Source: Endocalyx cinctus (lineage: Eukaryota > Ascomycota > Sordariomycetes > Amphisphaeriales > Apiosporaceae). Taken from it: a stretch of 64,000 bases of DNA. Shown here in pieces: positions 25,501 to 36,299 of this stretch. Location: positions 1,107,394 through 1,171,393 of the forward strand of contig BCKC01000007.1 of assembly GCA_001600455.1 (NCBI GenBank), written 5' to 3'. Every line of letters starts with the position of its first letter. The stretch's first letter is position 1. A program made the translations under genes and the position numbers. Below the pieces are notes generated by a model. The model made no database searches, had not been told where the DNA came from, and saw only the letters and a program-made list of their open reading frames with translations.

Positions 25501-26169
25501 TTCCACGAGTAGAAGGACGTAACGCTAGTCTTGCGCTCGAGTACTACGTAAATTCTTCATCATAGTGTAATTTCAAGTTTGGAAAAGAAAAAAAGAAAAA
25601 GAGGGAAGCGATGGTCTAAAGTCGTGACGCCAAGAAATATCAGCTTATCTCACATTTTGTACGTACCATCATGATAGGGCACGCCATACTTTGTAGGGAG
25701 CTCAGCCCGCTAGGTACCCTGTATATCTTCTCTCCCTTCTGCTCAGACGGGCTGTGTGACCTAACCAAAGTACCACTCTGTCAATGCCGCTTCCGAGTCT
25801 TTTCTTTAAGCTTCTATGAAAGATCTCTGCGTCCGCATCCAAAATAACTGGCCGACCCCCTTCCTTCAATGGAACCGTTCCCCTGACACCCCTCGGTACC
25901 GTGTTGTCGAACCCTATGCATATAGAATTTTAGTAGCTGAAAAATAATACCCTTTGTGCTGTTGTCTTATGCGACCAAGCTGCCATTTCTGATTTCAGAT
26001 GCAAGGACCCCCCCCCCCCCCAAGGACTACTATCATACTCGGCCTCTGAATCTTCAATAAGAATAAGAACGTAGCTCACATATGAAGATGCCATCCGCCC
26101 GCCCTTGGCTCCATAGTTGCCTGTCACAATAACCATCACCCTCCAAAATTTCTCAGCAAATCCTCGAAG
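21239..26169. other. Gene-free region of 4.9 kb
   Basis: No coding sequence or RNA gene is supported. It contains overlapping TACTCCGTA words at 21733-21748 and TACGGAGTA at 23441 and 23924. There are many A/T homopolymers, including a T-run joined to an A-run at 22518-22548, and scattered TAGGTA/TACCTA words around 23455-23520. It may hold the long 3' flank of the AIM24-family gene and the promoter of the Zn2Cys6 gene. Confidence 0.5.
22518..22548. repeat. Poly-T/poly-A junction
   Basis: About 18 T are followed directly by 13 A. The two runs are complementary and could form a perfect A/T hairpin stem. It lies in gene-free DNA about 1.3 kb downstream of the AIM24-family gene, so a role in that gene's 3' end is possible but unsupported. 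Confidence 0.7.
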
Positions 26170-28270
26170 ATGCCAGCACCAAAGCCGGAGCTACGCCAGC
26201 GACGATATCATAGTCGATCGCGTAATGGTTGCGCTACGTGCAAGAAAAAACATATCAGATGTGATGAGAGGAAGCCGGTATGGTATGCCAGTCATCGTCC
26301 AACCCGTGTCGTCACAAACATAGGGACATTTCCGTTAGGCCCTTCCGCTGTACGTCATCAAAGTTGGTGTCGGAAGTGATCGCGCTACAGACGCAGACGT
26401 CGTGTGCAAAGTCCCGAAAATTATCCCCGAACCCTACTCACGGCGCTCGCTCCTCAAATTTACAGTCATCCCCTCTCGCTCATGTCATCTTTTTAGTACG
26501 CTTAACGCTAATTATCTAGCAGCACGCATTGTCTTGTTAAGGGAGAGCAATGCGGTTATATCGGCTCAGGGTCCGAATCGAACGAGACGTCGCCGGAGCT
26601 GCACATCCCTGATGATTTCTGGAGCACCGAGTCGAGCCCCGTTCCCGATTCCGTTTCGCACTATCCTTTTATCGGGTATCCGATTGAAATGACCAACGAG
26701 TCTCGATCCCTGTTCGAAATTTGTGAGTTTTTTTTTTTTTGGTCTCTCATTTCGAGTAATTTGCGAATTCGGGGAAATCGGGTTTACTGGTGTTTTCCTT
26801 TTTTTCTTTTTTTTTCTGCAGCGGGAATAGTAAATGAATTGGGATAAATAATACTAACTCATTGATGATTTTTCTTACAGTCACGCGATATCGAAGTATA
26901 ACTAGGAGAGCGACTGTTGCACCGTCGAGTTATTTTGTGTACGTTCCTCACCGCAAGCAATATTTTCCGCCTTAGATCCATTACCCTTCGGTGGTAATTA
27001 ACAAAAGTCCTTCTCGTAAACAGCGTCGATCGTGCTTTATCCAGCCCGGCTAACCTTCATTTCGCTCTGCTTATGACGGCGGTGAGATGGGCGTGGGATA
27101 ATGGATCACTAGAACATATCAGGAAAGCTTTCCTACATCATAAACTCGAAGCTATCAAGTTCGTGAACGAGCAGCTCCAAAATCCGGACCCAAGTTCAAG
27201 GGACTCCACAATAGTGAGTATCGCCGGCTTGGCTTTAGCAGAGGTGAGTTTTCAGTAACGAAGAAATCTGCGAAATATTTTTTGCATCTGGCTCTTTTTT
27301 CCGGACACAGTGCGCTGATAGATTCACCAGAGTGCACTTGGGGATAGAGAGACAGCTCGGGCGCATATGAGCGGCCTTGCTCGACTTGTTGAGATCCGCG
27401 ATGACGAGATGGTTATGGACGGTAACCTCTTTCAGAGCTTCATAGTTCTGTATGTTCAAGTTTTTATTGATTGAAATTGGTCGAGGGGTCAAAGCTAACA
27501 CAAATGGTAGAACGTGCCGAGGTTTGGAGAAGATGACGGTGAAAGAACTTCAAGACATGAATCAAAATGTCGGTTATCCAGAGTCATTATCACTCAGTAT
27601 ATTACACGCCATGTCCAACAAATTCAGAGATATGATGCAAAAAGGTGATAACATCACCAACAAGACAGTCGCAGAAATTACAGCGGATATTCGACCGAGG
27701 ACGGTGCCACCTCGTGCGAAGTCGATAACATCACCGTCGAGCCCCGAAAGCCGAGCGCGTCTCCTAAGCTGTTACCTTACCCTCTTCGCAATACTCGGAG
27801 CAGATTCGGTCGATTCGTTTCTCTCCAATTGGCTCATAGAATGGATCCTGAACGACCTGAGTAGTACGGAAGAGGCGATGCGACTGGGGGATTTCCCGAG
27901 AAAAGCTTGGCTTTGGTGTGCCATGTTAACACTGTGCGCGGTGGTTACGGTTCGCCCCAGCTCGGCCGTCGAGGCTCGTCAGATTGAAGAGTGGAGAGCC
28001 ATGTGCTACGAAAAGATCCGGCTGGCCAGCCTCACGCTGAATCTCAAGTCATGGGAACAAACTAAGACCGTTCTTACCTACTTTTTATGGAGAGACGAAT
28101 ACGACGAAGAGCGACGGTTAAAGGAGATGTGGGAAGAAGCCGTGTTTGGAAAGAGCATCGCAATAACGAAAACTCCGTCTCCGAGTTGCTTTGATAGGCG
28201 TGACTTCATGTCATCTAAGGAACGAAGAGGGTCTATTAACAGAATTCAGCTGGTCTACATGAATATTTGA
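26170..28270 (+). CDS. Zn(II)2Cys6 transcription factor
   Basis: Predicted 489 residues in six exons: 26170-26282, 26523-26722, 26881-26938, 27024-27243, 27331-27449 and 27511-28270. Phase is kept at every join. The binuclear zinc cluster is complete only after splicing: Cys21, 24, 31, 38, 41 and 48, with spacing C-x2-C-x6-C-x6-C-x2-C-x6-C. Segments are CATCKKKHIRC and, after the first intron, CTHCLVKGEQC. The AG at 26521-26522 is preferred over the one three bases upstream because it gives the x2 spacing. The middle and C-terminal parts (ALSSPANLHFALL, then ALGDRETARAHMSGLARLVE) match the fungal-specific regulatory domain of this family. The protein should bind DNA in the nucleus. The target is unknown and no pathway genes lie beside it. 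The first intron (240 nt) and third exon (58 nt) are the least usual parts. Confidence 0.85.
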
Positions 28271-30447
28271 GACACTTGATAGGGTAATAGGGTAACTGAT
28301 CCAGAAGTGTGGAATACGGCATTTCTTTTAGGAGGTTTATTTTTGTAAAACAATATAGGAATTCATGGATATTGGTCTATATTCAATAAGTAGGATAAGG
28401 TTAGATATCATTAGGTAGCTTCTCGTTCTTTTGTATTTTTTTTATGTGTCCAGGATCAACGCCGGGTAGGAAACAAGCCTTGACGGTTTGTTATTCTTTT
28501 TAGGGGCCGGAAGCAAGGATGGGATAAAATAGGTACTTACTAGGGTCCACGTATGATTATACTATGTATTTATATATTAAATTATTTTGGGAAGGTATAG
28601 ACGATATAGGGTAATTCTTCTCATCCGTGGGCAACTTCTCGGTAGTTACTGTGTAATGTATGACATTACGCGAACCAGGTAACTTCCAAGGTTGTGTCCT
28701 GTCTATCTGCAGCTGGGTAAGGTGAGTACGGGGTTAAGTGCGCATGTATATGCGGATGTACTCAGTTGGTAGGTTACATATATGAATGTACATGTAGATA
28801 AATTGTGGAAGGTGCCAACTCAAAAGTTCCTAAGTAATTACCTTACCTTAGGTTAGGTAGGTACGTAGTATAATTTAAATGTTCATCTCAAGTTTATCTT
28901 ACTTTTTGAGTGGCAACATGTCCACTAGGTGCCCAGGTGCCCAGGTATAGCCTCAAATTAATCATCATATAATTAGGTAATCATAGCTCAACTTTATGTC
29001 ACTTCCTCTCTTTCTAGTTATATTTTTATAGTGAAGCTGCTATCTTATAGTTGATATTTTATAACCCATAATAAGCCCAAGTTCTACCTACGTACTTAGA
29101 TATATCTGCATCAGTTGTTAAATGCTAAGTATATGGTACCTCTTTTAAAGTAAATATCACTAAGAGGGATATCTTAATTGTGTAACCTGAGTTATTCCCC
29201 GTGATATTTGTGATATTTGTGATGTTATAATAATCACCCAGTGGGTAGTGCTTGTAAAGGAAGTATATTTTACAGAAGACTCTATAGGTATTAACCTTAA
29301 CATTAGTTATGTGAGTGGAATAACTATATGTTACTTACACATGGTAGTAGGTTAATTATCTGGTAGATATCTCTCGTAGTGATTAATATGGAAGTGACCT
29401 TATAGATTATATCTTAAAACGTGACTTCCCTCTTATTTAAATATAGTAAGGAGTAAAGTAGGTAAGAAGTATGGAAAAATAATCTGCAACTGTCACATGA
29501 GTGCATCTCTACGAACTAATCAGGCATCACAACATCTCATACTAAGTAAACAGGTACACATATCAACCAAAGAAAATATAAAAAAAAGGTCATCACGCAG
29601 ACCATAGGGTAGTGTTTGAATTGTCCAATTTTGGAGTTTGTCACTGATATTCTTGTTCCAATTCGCAGACTTATAACATTCTTTCACAACAAAAAAAAAG
29701 TCACTATTGTCACTTGGTTCAGTCACTTCATACTTCAACCCATCCTCAACTAAATAGCATCGAGTCCTTTTCTCGCATCATAACCACTGTATATTTTTTT
29801 TCCCCCTGTGTTGATTAATTTTGCCTTCTCTTGATACATTCGCATTTGTAAAGCCTTTCAGGTCTTTTATTTTATGCACAAAGCACCGGAAATTTGGTAC
29901 AGATCCGCCGAAAAAAAAACACCACTTTGTCCTATTTACATATTGTCGACACCAGCAGTAGCATACAATTCTATCTATAATTACTGGTACGTGTAACTCA
30001 GTCGCACACACAACTGCTCTTTAAAGTCTGTATTATTCGGCACAAGTGGATCAGAACCACTCAAATCTTTCTTTTGATTCAAAGTACGCAACCTAAAAAT
30101 TGTCTTTGCTAAAATCAGTCGACTCTCTAGATTTCACATACTTTTTTCTCAGTTGAATCAAACTTACATGTAAATCGTCGAGCCGCCCGTTAAGCCAACT
30201 GTCGAGCCACTTGTCGAGCCACTCGTCGAGGTAACTATCGAGCCACCACTTGTCGAGCTGTTGAGTTTAATTTTGTAAGTTTTTTTTTTTTTTTTTAAGT
30301 CACTTCTTCAGCTTCTTGCTAGTTGTAATGCTATCGAAATCCCACTAATTAAGAAATATTAGCTATTACATCTTGCCTAAGTAAACCATTGGATGTTTTC
30401 TTGGTCCCAGCAACCGAATTTCAAGATCTCGGCAACCGAACTTCAAG
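28271..30447. other. AT-rich intergenic region with short tandem repeats
   Basis: No gene is supported. A near-palindromic cluster of TACCTTA/TAGGTA words sits at about 28839-28868. An imperfect 12-base tandem repeat lies at 30176-30263, a T-run at about 30280, and an 18-base direct duplication ends on the start codon of the next gene. Confidence 0.5.
30176..30263 (+). repeat. Imperfect 12-base tandem repeat
   Basis: The unit is close to GTCGAGCCACTT and recurs five to six times with variation (GTCGAGCCACTC, GTCGAGGTAACT, ATCGAGCCACCACTT). In one forward frame it reads as repeated Val-Glu-Pro, but a stop codon lies just upstream and there is no start, so it may be a relic of coding sequence or simple repeat growth. 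Confidence 0.7.
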
Positions 30448-32565
30448 ATGTACAATCCAGCAACTCAAAAGGCCAACTCTCGAGTTAGGTCCAAAGGCCT
30501 TACTGTTCTGACTGACCTTCCCAAGAAAACAAATTTGCCTCCCTTTGCCCTGATTGCCTCCGCTTCAGTCGCCAAACAGACCTTTGATTCACCATACACT
30601 TCTGATAAGAACGTAACTTCTAAAAAGAGCGAGGCATTGGCCAATCCAGATTGGCGAAACCTCCGCCGACCCCGCCTGGATTCAGCAGATAGTGGCGAAC
30701 TATGTATCACTGCACCACCCACGAAAACTGAATTCTCAAAAGAAGAGACTAAACAGTCAAAGCAGAAGCTTCGAGAGGACGTGATTGGGGAAGGAAGAGC
30801 TGATACCCATAGTGTTCGTCACTATCGTGATACTTACATTGATCCAGATTTTATCCTCTCTGCTCCCGCCACCAAGACGGAGTTTGACCATGCTCTCAAG
30901 GAGACTGAAACTGAGCACCACAACTTGTTGGGAGATGGATGCGATGGCGGTAAAGATGGCGATGAGCTGAATCGCAACTCTACTGTCAACTCTACCTCCG
31001 AAAAGGATGTCGTTCGTTTGGAGACGATGTCACCTGATACGCGAGAAGCTTTCACCAACATCTTGAGATGGGATGGACCCTCCGAGAGACGCACCAAGAA
31101 AGAAGGAAATGAAGCTACACCTGTTTCATCACTTACGTGCACTCCATGGACCGTGGCTGATACCAGTGATGACAATTTCAGCGTCGAGTTCCCACTTGCA
31201 GAAATTCACGCCGTGAAGCGAGCCAAACGGTTCCGGCCAGACTCTTGGAACCATATGGACCGACGGGCCCAGAGAACTTTCGATTCTTTGGTCGAGCCTC
31301 GATCAGCTGGTTTACCTATCGACAGGTTGCGTTTTAATTACGCTGAAGCCGAGAGAATCCTTTCCCTTGCTCCTAGACTCGACGATCCTCGGAGTTCTGA
31401 TCTGGCACAAGCCAGAGATCCCCAAGGACTCGGAACTGGTCCTCACGGCGTGAATTTTCAGAGTCATCAAGACGAGATCCGATTTAACGCTTTTCTGGGG
31501 AAGCTTCAAAAGTCGAGAAGTGACATGCTCAGTCGCACCCAAGAACGAAAAGCTCGTGGTGCCAAGAAAGTGAAACAGGATAACGAAAAGGCTACTGGTG
31601 TCAATGAAGTGAAACAGGATAGCAACAGTCCCGTAGAATCATCAAAGGACGTTGTCGCAGAAAAGAAGATGCCTACGCTCAATCCCAACGCCGCCGAGTT
31701 CTGTTCTTCTAGGATGACGGAGCAGTCACCTGCAGTTGTCGAATTACCCGAAATAGCGGTTATTCCTCATCCCGCTACGCCTTCTTGTGAGCAATTTGCA
31801 ACTCGTAAGGAAGTTACAGAGCTCCATCGAACCATCATGGAGGCGATTGAGAAATTTAATGATAGAGTTTGCAATATAAAAACAAATCAGCATGGAACCA
31901 ATGCAGCACACAATCTGAACCATGACTTCACAAGCCCAACGCATGATGCTTCCACCCGCATGTACGGTTCCTCGTTTCCAGTAGCAAACAACTTTTCAGA
32001 CTCTGGCTCGGCATTCCCGATCAACCGAGAACTGGGCCCTACTTCGACAACTCAGTACGACGCCTATCAGACATATGCAGAACCGCCTTACTTTGAAGCA
32101 CCTGGAAATATGGGACCACAGTCGACGGATCTCATGAACTGGGCATACCAACGCGACACATACCCACCAGGCTATTATGGAGCCGGCCCGGAGCAACGTG
32201 ATGATTATGCTACGCACCGATACAACAATGCCGTTTCTCCGGTCACGCCGTCTTCTAAAACGTGGTCCTATGGACAACTGGGTAGACCATTTGATGCTCT
32301 GGACACGCGACCTCCTTACGGACCTCCTAGAATTCCTAACGGATACACCGATCGCTCGTTCGGGCCAGCACCATTCTACGGCCCCCCGCCTTTCGGGCCC
32401 AAGCCGGTACGCAAGCCGAGAGGACCTGGAGATTCGAACCAACAACAGGCATACGAGGCATATCTTGAGTTCCGACGTCAATCAGACCCAGACTACGCCA
32501 TGCAATGCAAGCAGCGTCAAGCTCGCAGAATGGAGCGCCAACGACGGGGAGAATACACTGCATAA
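30448..32565 (+). CDS. Hypothetical intronless protein, 705 residues, probably disordered
   Basis: I do not recognise this protein. It is a single uninterrupted frame of 705 codons, which is long for chance in this AT-rich neighbourhood. Composition is rich in charged residues, Ser, Thr, Pro, Asn and Gln. A short element recurs in the N-terminal half as APPTKTEF (about residues 90-97) and APATKTEF (about 138-145). A mid-region has Lys-rich repeats (KKVKQDNEKATGVNEVKQD). The C-terminus is rich in Tyr, Gly and Pro (FYGPPPFGPKPVRKPRG), followed by a basic, Arg/Gln-rich end (KQRQARRMERQRRGEYTA). There is no signal peptide or membrane helix. The basic end could bind nucleic acid, but that is only a guess. 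It is probably a lineage-restricted gene. The start codon lies within an 18-base direct duplication. Confidence 0.7.
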   Translation: MYNPATQKANSRVRSKGLTVLTDLPKKTNLPPFALIASASVAKQTFDSPYTSDKNVTSKKSEALANPDWRNLRRPRLDSADSGELCITAPPTKTEFSKEETKQSKQKLREDVIGEGRADTHSVRHYRDTYIDPDFILSAPATKTEFDHALKETETEHHNLLGDGCDGGKDGDELNRNSTVNSTSEKDVVRLETMSPDTREAFTNILRWDGPSERRTKKEGNEATPVSSLTCTPWTVADTSDDNFSVEFPLAEIHAVKRAKRFRPDSWNHMDRRAQRTFDSLVEPRSAGLPIDRLRFNYAEAERILSLAPRLDDPRSSDLAQARDPQGLGTGPHGVNFQSHQDEIRFNAFLGKLQKSRSDMLSRTQERKARGAKKVKQDNEKATGVNEVKQDSNSPVESSKDVVAEKKMPTLNPNAAEFCSSRMTEQSPAVVELPEIAVIPHPATPSCEQFATRKEVTELHRTIMEAIEKFNDRVCNIKTNQHGTNAAHNLNHDFTSPTHDASTRMYGSSFPVANNFSDSGSAFPINRELGPTSTTQYDAYQTYAEPPYFEAPGNMGPQSTDLMNWAYQRDTYPPGYYGAGPEQRDDYATHRYNNAVSPVTPSSKTWSYGQLGRPFDALDTRPPYGPPRIPNGYTDRSFGPAPFYGPPPFGPKPVRKPRGPGDSNQQQAYEAYLEFRRQSDPDYAMQCKQRQARRMERQRRGEYTA

Positions 32566-33838
32566 TAGACGAGGGGCCGGGGACCTCTTTCGGCCTTTTT
32601 ACAATATCACTTCCATGTTTGATATTGGAAGATGTTATCATCTATTGAGCGATAGGATGAAACATAAGTACTCGGGAGCGTATGACTCTATATCCAAACA
32701 AACCCCCTTTGAATGATAAGTTGGACCGATCAGTCAGGAAAAGCGTAGGTATATTAGGATGGCGTCGTTCAAGATACAGAATTATGAATTACGATGAAAG
32801 CATAGAATGTTGCCGGTCTGGAAAGAATATTGCACCTTTTATCTGATGTTTTCCCTCAATTTTTCTTACCGGACGGTTTTCTTTGAAGAATAGGAGGAGC
32901 TATGATTGGTGCTTAATAAGTTTGCCTAGCATTTTGCATTTACGTCCTTGAACAGCCGCTCGCCTCAATGGATAAACAACGAAGCATATTTAATGGCCAG
33001 CTACCTAGCAAGGTAATTTTGCTTATCGCAAAAACAGAACAGAACAAAAACAAAAGAAAATAAAAAAGGTGTTAGCATTATTTTACCATTCTCAATAGGT
33101 TCTGTCTTATCGCGGTTCAAACCTCATAGCTTAGTTTAAAAAACAATGATGACATATTCTATCTAGAGTTTTATTAGCAAGCTTTACTCTTGAGTGACTG
33201 TCAGATTGCTAGACTGTCTGACCGTGTGTAGATATTAAGTTCTGAGGTGAGCGTCAGTCAATGTCTGTGACAAGCCGCAAGTTTTTTTCTTGTGATAATA
33301 CTTACTACTATCCATCCATGGATGTACATATATGGCCGGGGATGTATTAATGATTATGAAAACGAAGGTGATAAAAGTTCACGGTAGCTTTATACAGTGT
33401 TCAACTGGTTTACCCAATATTTATACTGTATACGTATATACAGAGTACATTAGTGGACATTACCTACTGTGCACCTACCTATTTTCCCTACACTAGTGTA
33501 GCTGTGTACTTTGTAGGTAATAATCCTTACCTTCCACCTGACCCTCTACAAAGTAACTTTCAACTTAGAAAGTTAGGAAAGACATATCCAAATATACGTA
33601 TAAACCTTTCCTAGCTTAGGAACGACCTCGGGCCTCCTAGACTTGTCTTTTAAGTAGGCTTCAATCTATACGACATAAAAGATAAACAAAANAAAAAAAA
33701 AAAAAATAGAAAAGAAATACAGACATTTGTTCATCTATTTTTTTTTTTTTGTTTCGTTATTGTTTTCTTCATATTTGTTTCTTATAAGGATTGAGGCAGA
33801 GCTTTATCCTCTATTCTCTGGCTTAAGCTGTATTCATC
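32566..33838. other. Intergenic, upstream of Mediator subunit 1
   Basis: No gene is supported. The sequence is AT-rich, with an A-run near 33690 that contains one undetermined base (N at 33692) and a T-run just before 33750. The right end must contain the Mediator gene promoter. Confidence 0.55.
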
Positions 33839-35952
33839 ATGTCTACTCCTATGCGACATGGTCCCTCGCAACAGGGTCAAGGTCGCACGCCTTCCCAGCA
33901 TCCTGGCGCAGGTCTCACCCCTCAAGCATCCACTCCGTACTCTAACCCCCAGAACGCCGCATTCTCACCTCACGGTCCAAGATCGTCGCCCCAGCAATTC
34001 AAGAGATCGCCCGCGGCCAACATGGCTTCAGGTGCCGCGTCTAGCTCAGCCGTGCCCGGTACCGCCCCGGTAAATTTCGACAGTCCTTCCGCCGCCGCAG
34101 CGTTCGGCTTGGGTATTAATGATCTCAATCTGGACAACCTGAGCGTCGCCGGTATGACCGCCGGCGCCGGACGCAACGACGAAGAAGATCGCAGAAAGCG
34201 GTTGGATACCATCATCGATAGTTTATGGGTAAGAAATTCATTCTACCTTAACCTTAGTATCCGCCGATTCGTCGGGTATTTCTGCTGACCTGACTTGCGT
34301 AGAACCTGGGTAGTGGCAGAGTCAGTAACGAGGGTCTCGAGAGATTAGCTCTTCATCTGGGCCTCGAATGCTTATGGGAACCTGGTACAAGCGGAGCTGA
34401 GAATGACAAGATTCTTTTCATCGGTGGACAAACCATGATCGTCGAACTCGGTATAAAGAATCACATTGTGCACCATGCTTCGCTAAGCTTTAATGAATCT
34501 ATGCCAAGCTTGAATAAACACGTCGACAAGGCCACGGCCATCTTGCTGAAGGATCTTGCTCCCGCAACCAACCAGAGTCCGTTGACCAAGAAGCTAACTC
34601 AGTTCGCCGCCAATTTGGAGAGGCTCACTACCCTGGATAAGCTAAGCGTCACCCCGGGACTCAGCTGCCACGTAGCTATCGCGGGCATATGGGAGAGCTT
34701 GGAAAAGTTGCATAGATGGGATATAGAAAGACTTCGGGAAGACCCTCAAATGCGCGACAAGCCCGAACACGTCTTGCGCGTCCACAGCCTCTGCACACGC
34801 CACGGCTGCCCCCAAATGCATGCGCGCGGAAGAATCGGCCTCAGCTTTGATTATTGGAAGGAAAGACGGAGATTACAGTCTACCCGTGTCGAATCAGAGA
34901 ACGTCAAGACTTGGGGCATCCTCGTCGAATGTGCACCTTCTAGAGGCATGGTGTATAATCCCGTCCGGGTTTCCGAAGACTGGATCGGTCCCGAAATCTT
35001 GAAGCCAGACCCTACCGACGAAGATATGATCTCGGCGACGGGACCTATACTAGATTGGTTGGAGCCGCCCAACACGCTATTACCGGCTTCGGAGGAATCC
35101 AAGGCCGAGGGGAGCCTTGCTCCGAGCGGCTCCTTGACGGGCCCCAAACCTCCCGACGTCATCTTCATGGCCACCTTCGATCCTCATATCGTCGTCACTC
35201 ACAGTGTAGCTATGGAAATATTCAAGATTTGTGCCTCGAACCCCCCGTTTACCAACATGACGTTTGACGCTCTGCTGTTTCCGATCGCCGACTCTAGTTG
35301 CTACGACCCTAGCGAGCCTCGAGAAATGACTTACACTCAAACCGTCCCTACCTTTACGAACATAGCAGAAGGGCAAACCGAGCCTATTCTCAAAATACAC
35401 CGGAACACGCTCTACATCGACAAGCCGGTTTACGGTCAAGTCTTAACCCAGATACCTTTCTCTCACCCGAAAGAGCTCATCGCAATACTCCCGTACTTAC
35501 GACAATATGCCTTCTTATCCCTACTGCTCACCAACAGCTTCAAGACGAAGAAAGGGAATCCGACGGCACCCGAAGCGGATGTCGAAAATAACCGTACCAA
35601 AAAGGTTACTACCGCCAGCGCCGATTTCTCTACCTTCATCCACGGCGGCGAGAAAGATAAAAGCAAGACTTTGCAGGCATTAAAAGTGGATATCGTCCTT
35701 TACACGCATCCCATTCCTCGACTACAGCTTGTATTCCCCTTCCGGAATAGCACGGCGAACATCAACTTGGAAATCCAGCAGGGTGGGAAAGTGCATATCA
35801 TATCCGACAACGTCTTCCCGAAGCCAGAAGATGGCATGCCACCAGTTGGTGGCACGAGCCGAGGGTTATATGCTAAAGACTGGGCTAATGCGCTGGAATT
35901 GACCGAGGATATTGGTGCTTGGGTTGAGTGTATTAAATATAAGTTGGAGTGA
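33839..35952 (+). CDS. MED1: Mediator of RNA polymerase II transcription subunit 1
   Basis: Predicted 679 residues in two exons, 33839-34228 and 34303-35952. The intron has a GTAAGA donor, a GCTGAC branch and a TAG acceptor, and joins DTIIDSLW to NLGSGRVSNEGLE. The first 115 residues are low-complexity (Pro, Ser, Gln, Ala). The folded fungal Med1 domain begins near RRKRLDTIIDSLW and continues through GRVSNEGLERLALHLGLEC, LSVTPGLSCHVAIAGIWE and GRIGLSFDYW. Med1 belongs to the Middle module of Mediator and links activators to RNA polymerase II in the nucleus. Length and order fit fungal homologues. The gene ends tail to tail with the lipoxygenase gene. Confidence 0.92.
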
Positions 35953-36299
35953 GGAAGTTGACATGCTAAACTCTATGTTTGGCGAATATGTTACAGCATG
36001 CTTACATCAGATTCTAAATGGAAGGCTGATGACTATAAGACTGTGATAACAATGCCTTGTTTTCTGTCCATATTCGAGGGCTACATCACTTAACGAACAT
36101 GGACTCCGATCGATGTATTATACAAGAAAGTTACCAAGTCAGAAAGAAAAAACAGTATAATTAATAATAAGACACAGACTGTTAGATAAAAATGATCGTC
36201 TCATGAACCAAGGCAAATCTCCGCGACAAACGCCATAACGATCCTTCTATATACAATATCCTAATGTATGCCTCAAACGCCGCCGACGCCTCGAATGCC
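35953..36299. terminator. Convergent 3' region between MED1 and the lipoxygenase
   Basis: The two stop codons face each other across 347 bases, so both 3' ends and polyadenylation sites must lie here. The sequence is AT-rich. AATAAT-like words occur near 36160, but no precise signal was assigned. Confidence 0.45.

Noticed and set aside
26402..26692. Forward open frame inside the zinc-cluster gene, read as a separate small gene or as evidence of a frameshifted pseudogene
   Set aside because: It lies in a different frame from the domain. Splicing 26282 to 26523 restores a perfect Cys spacing and full phase through six exons, so the gene is intact.
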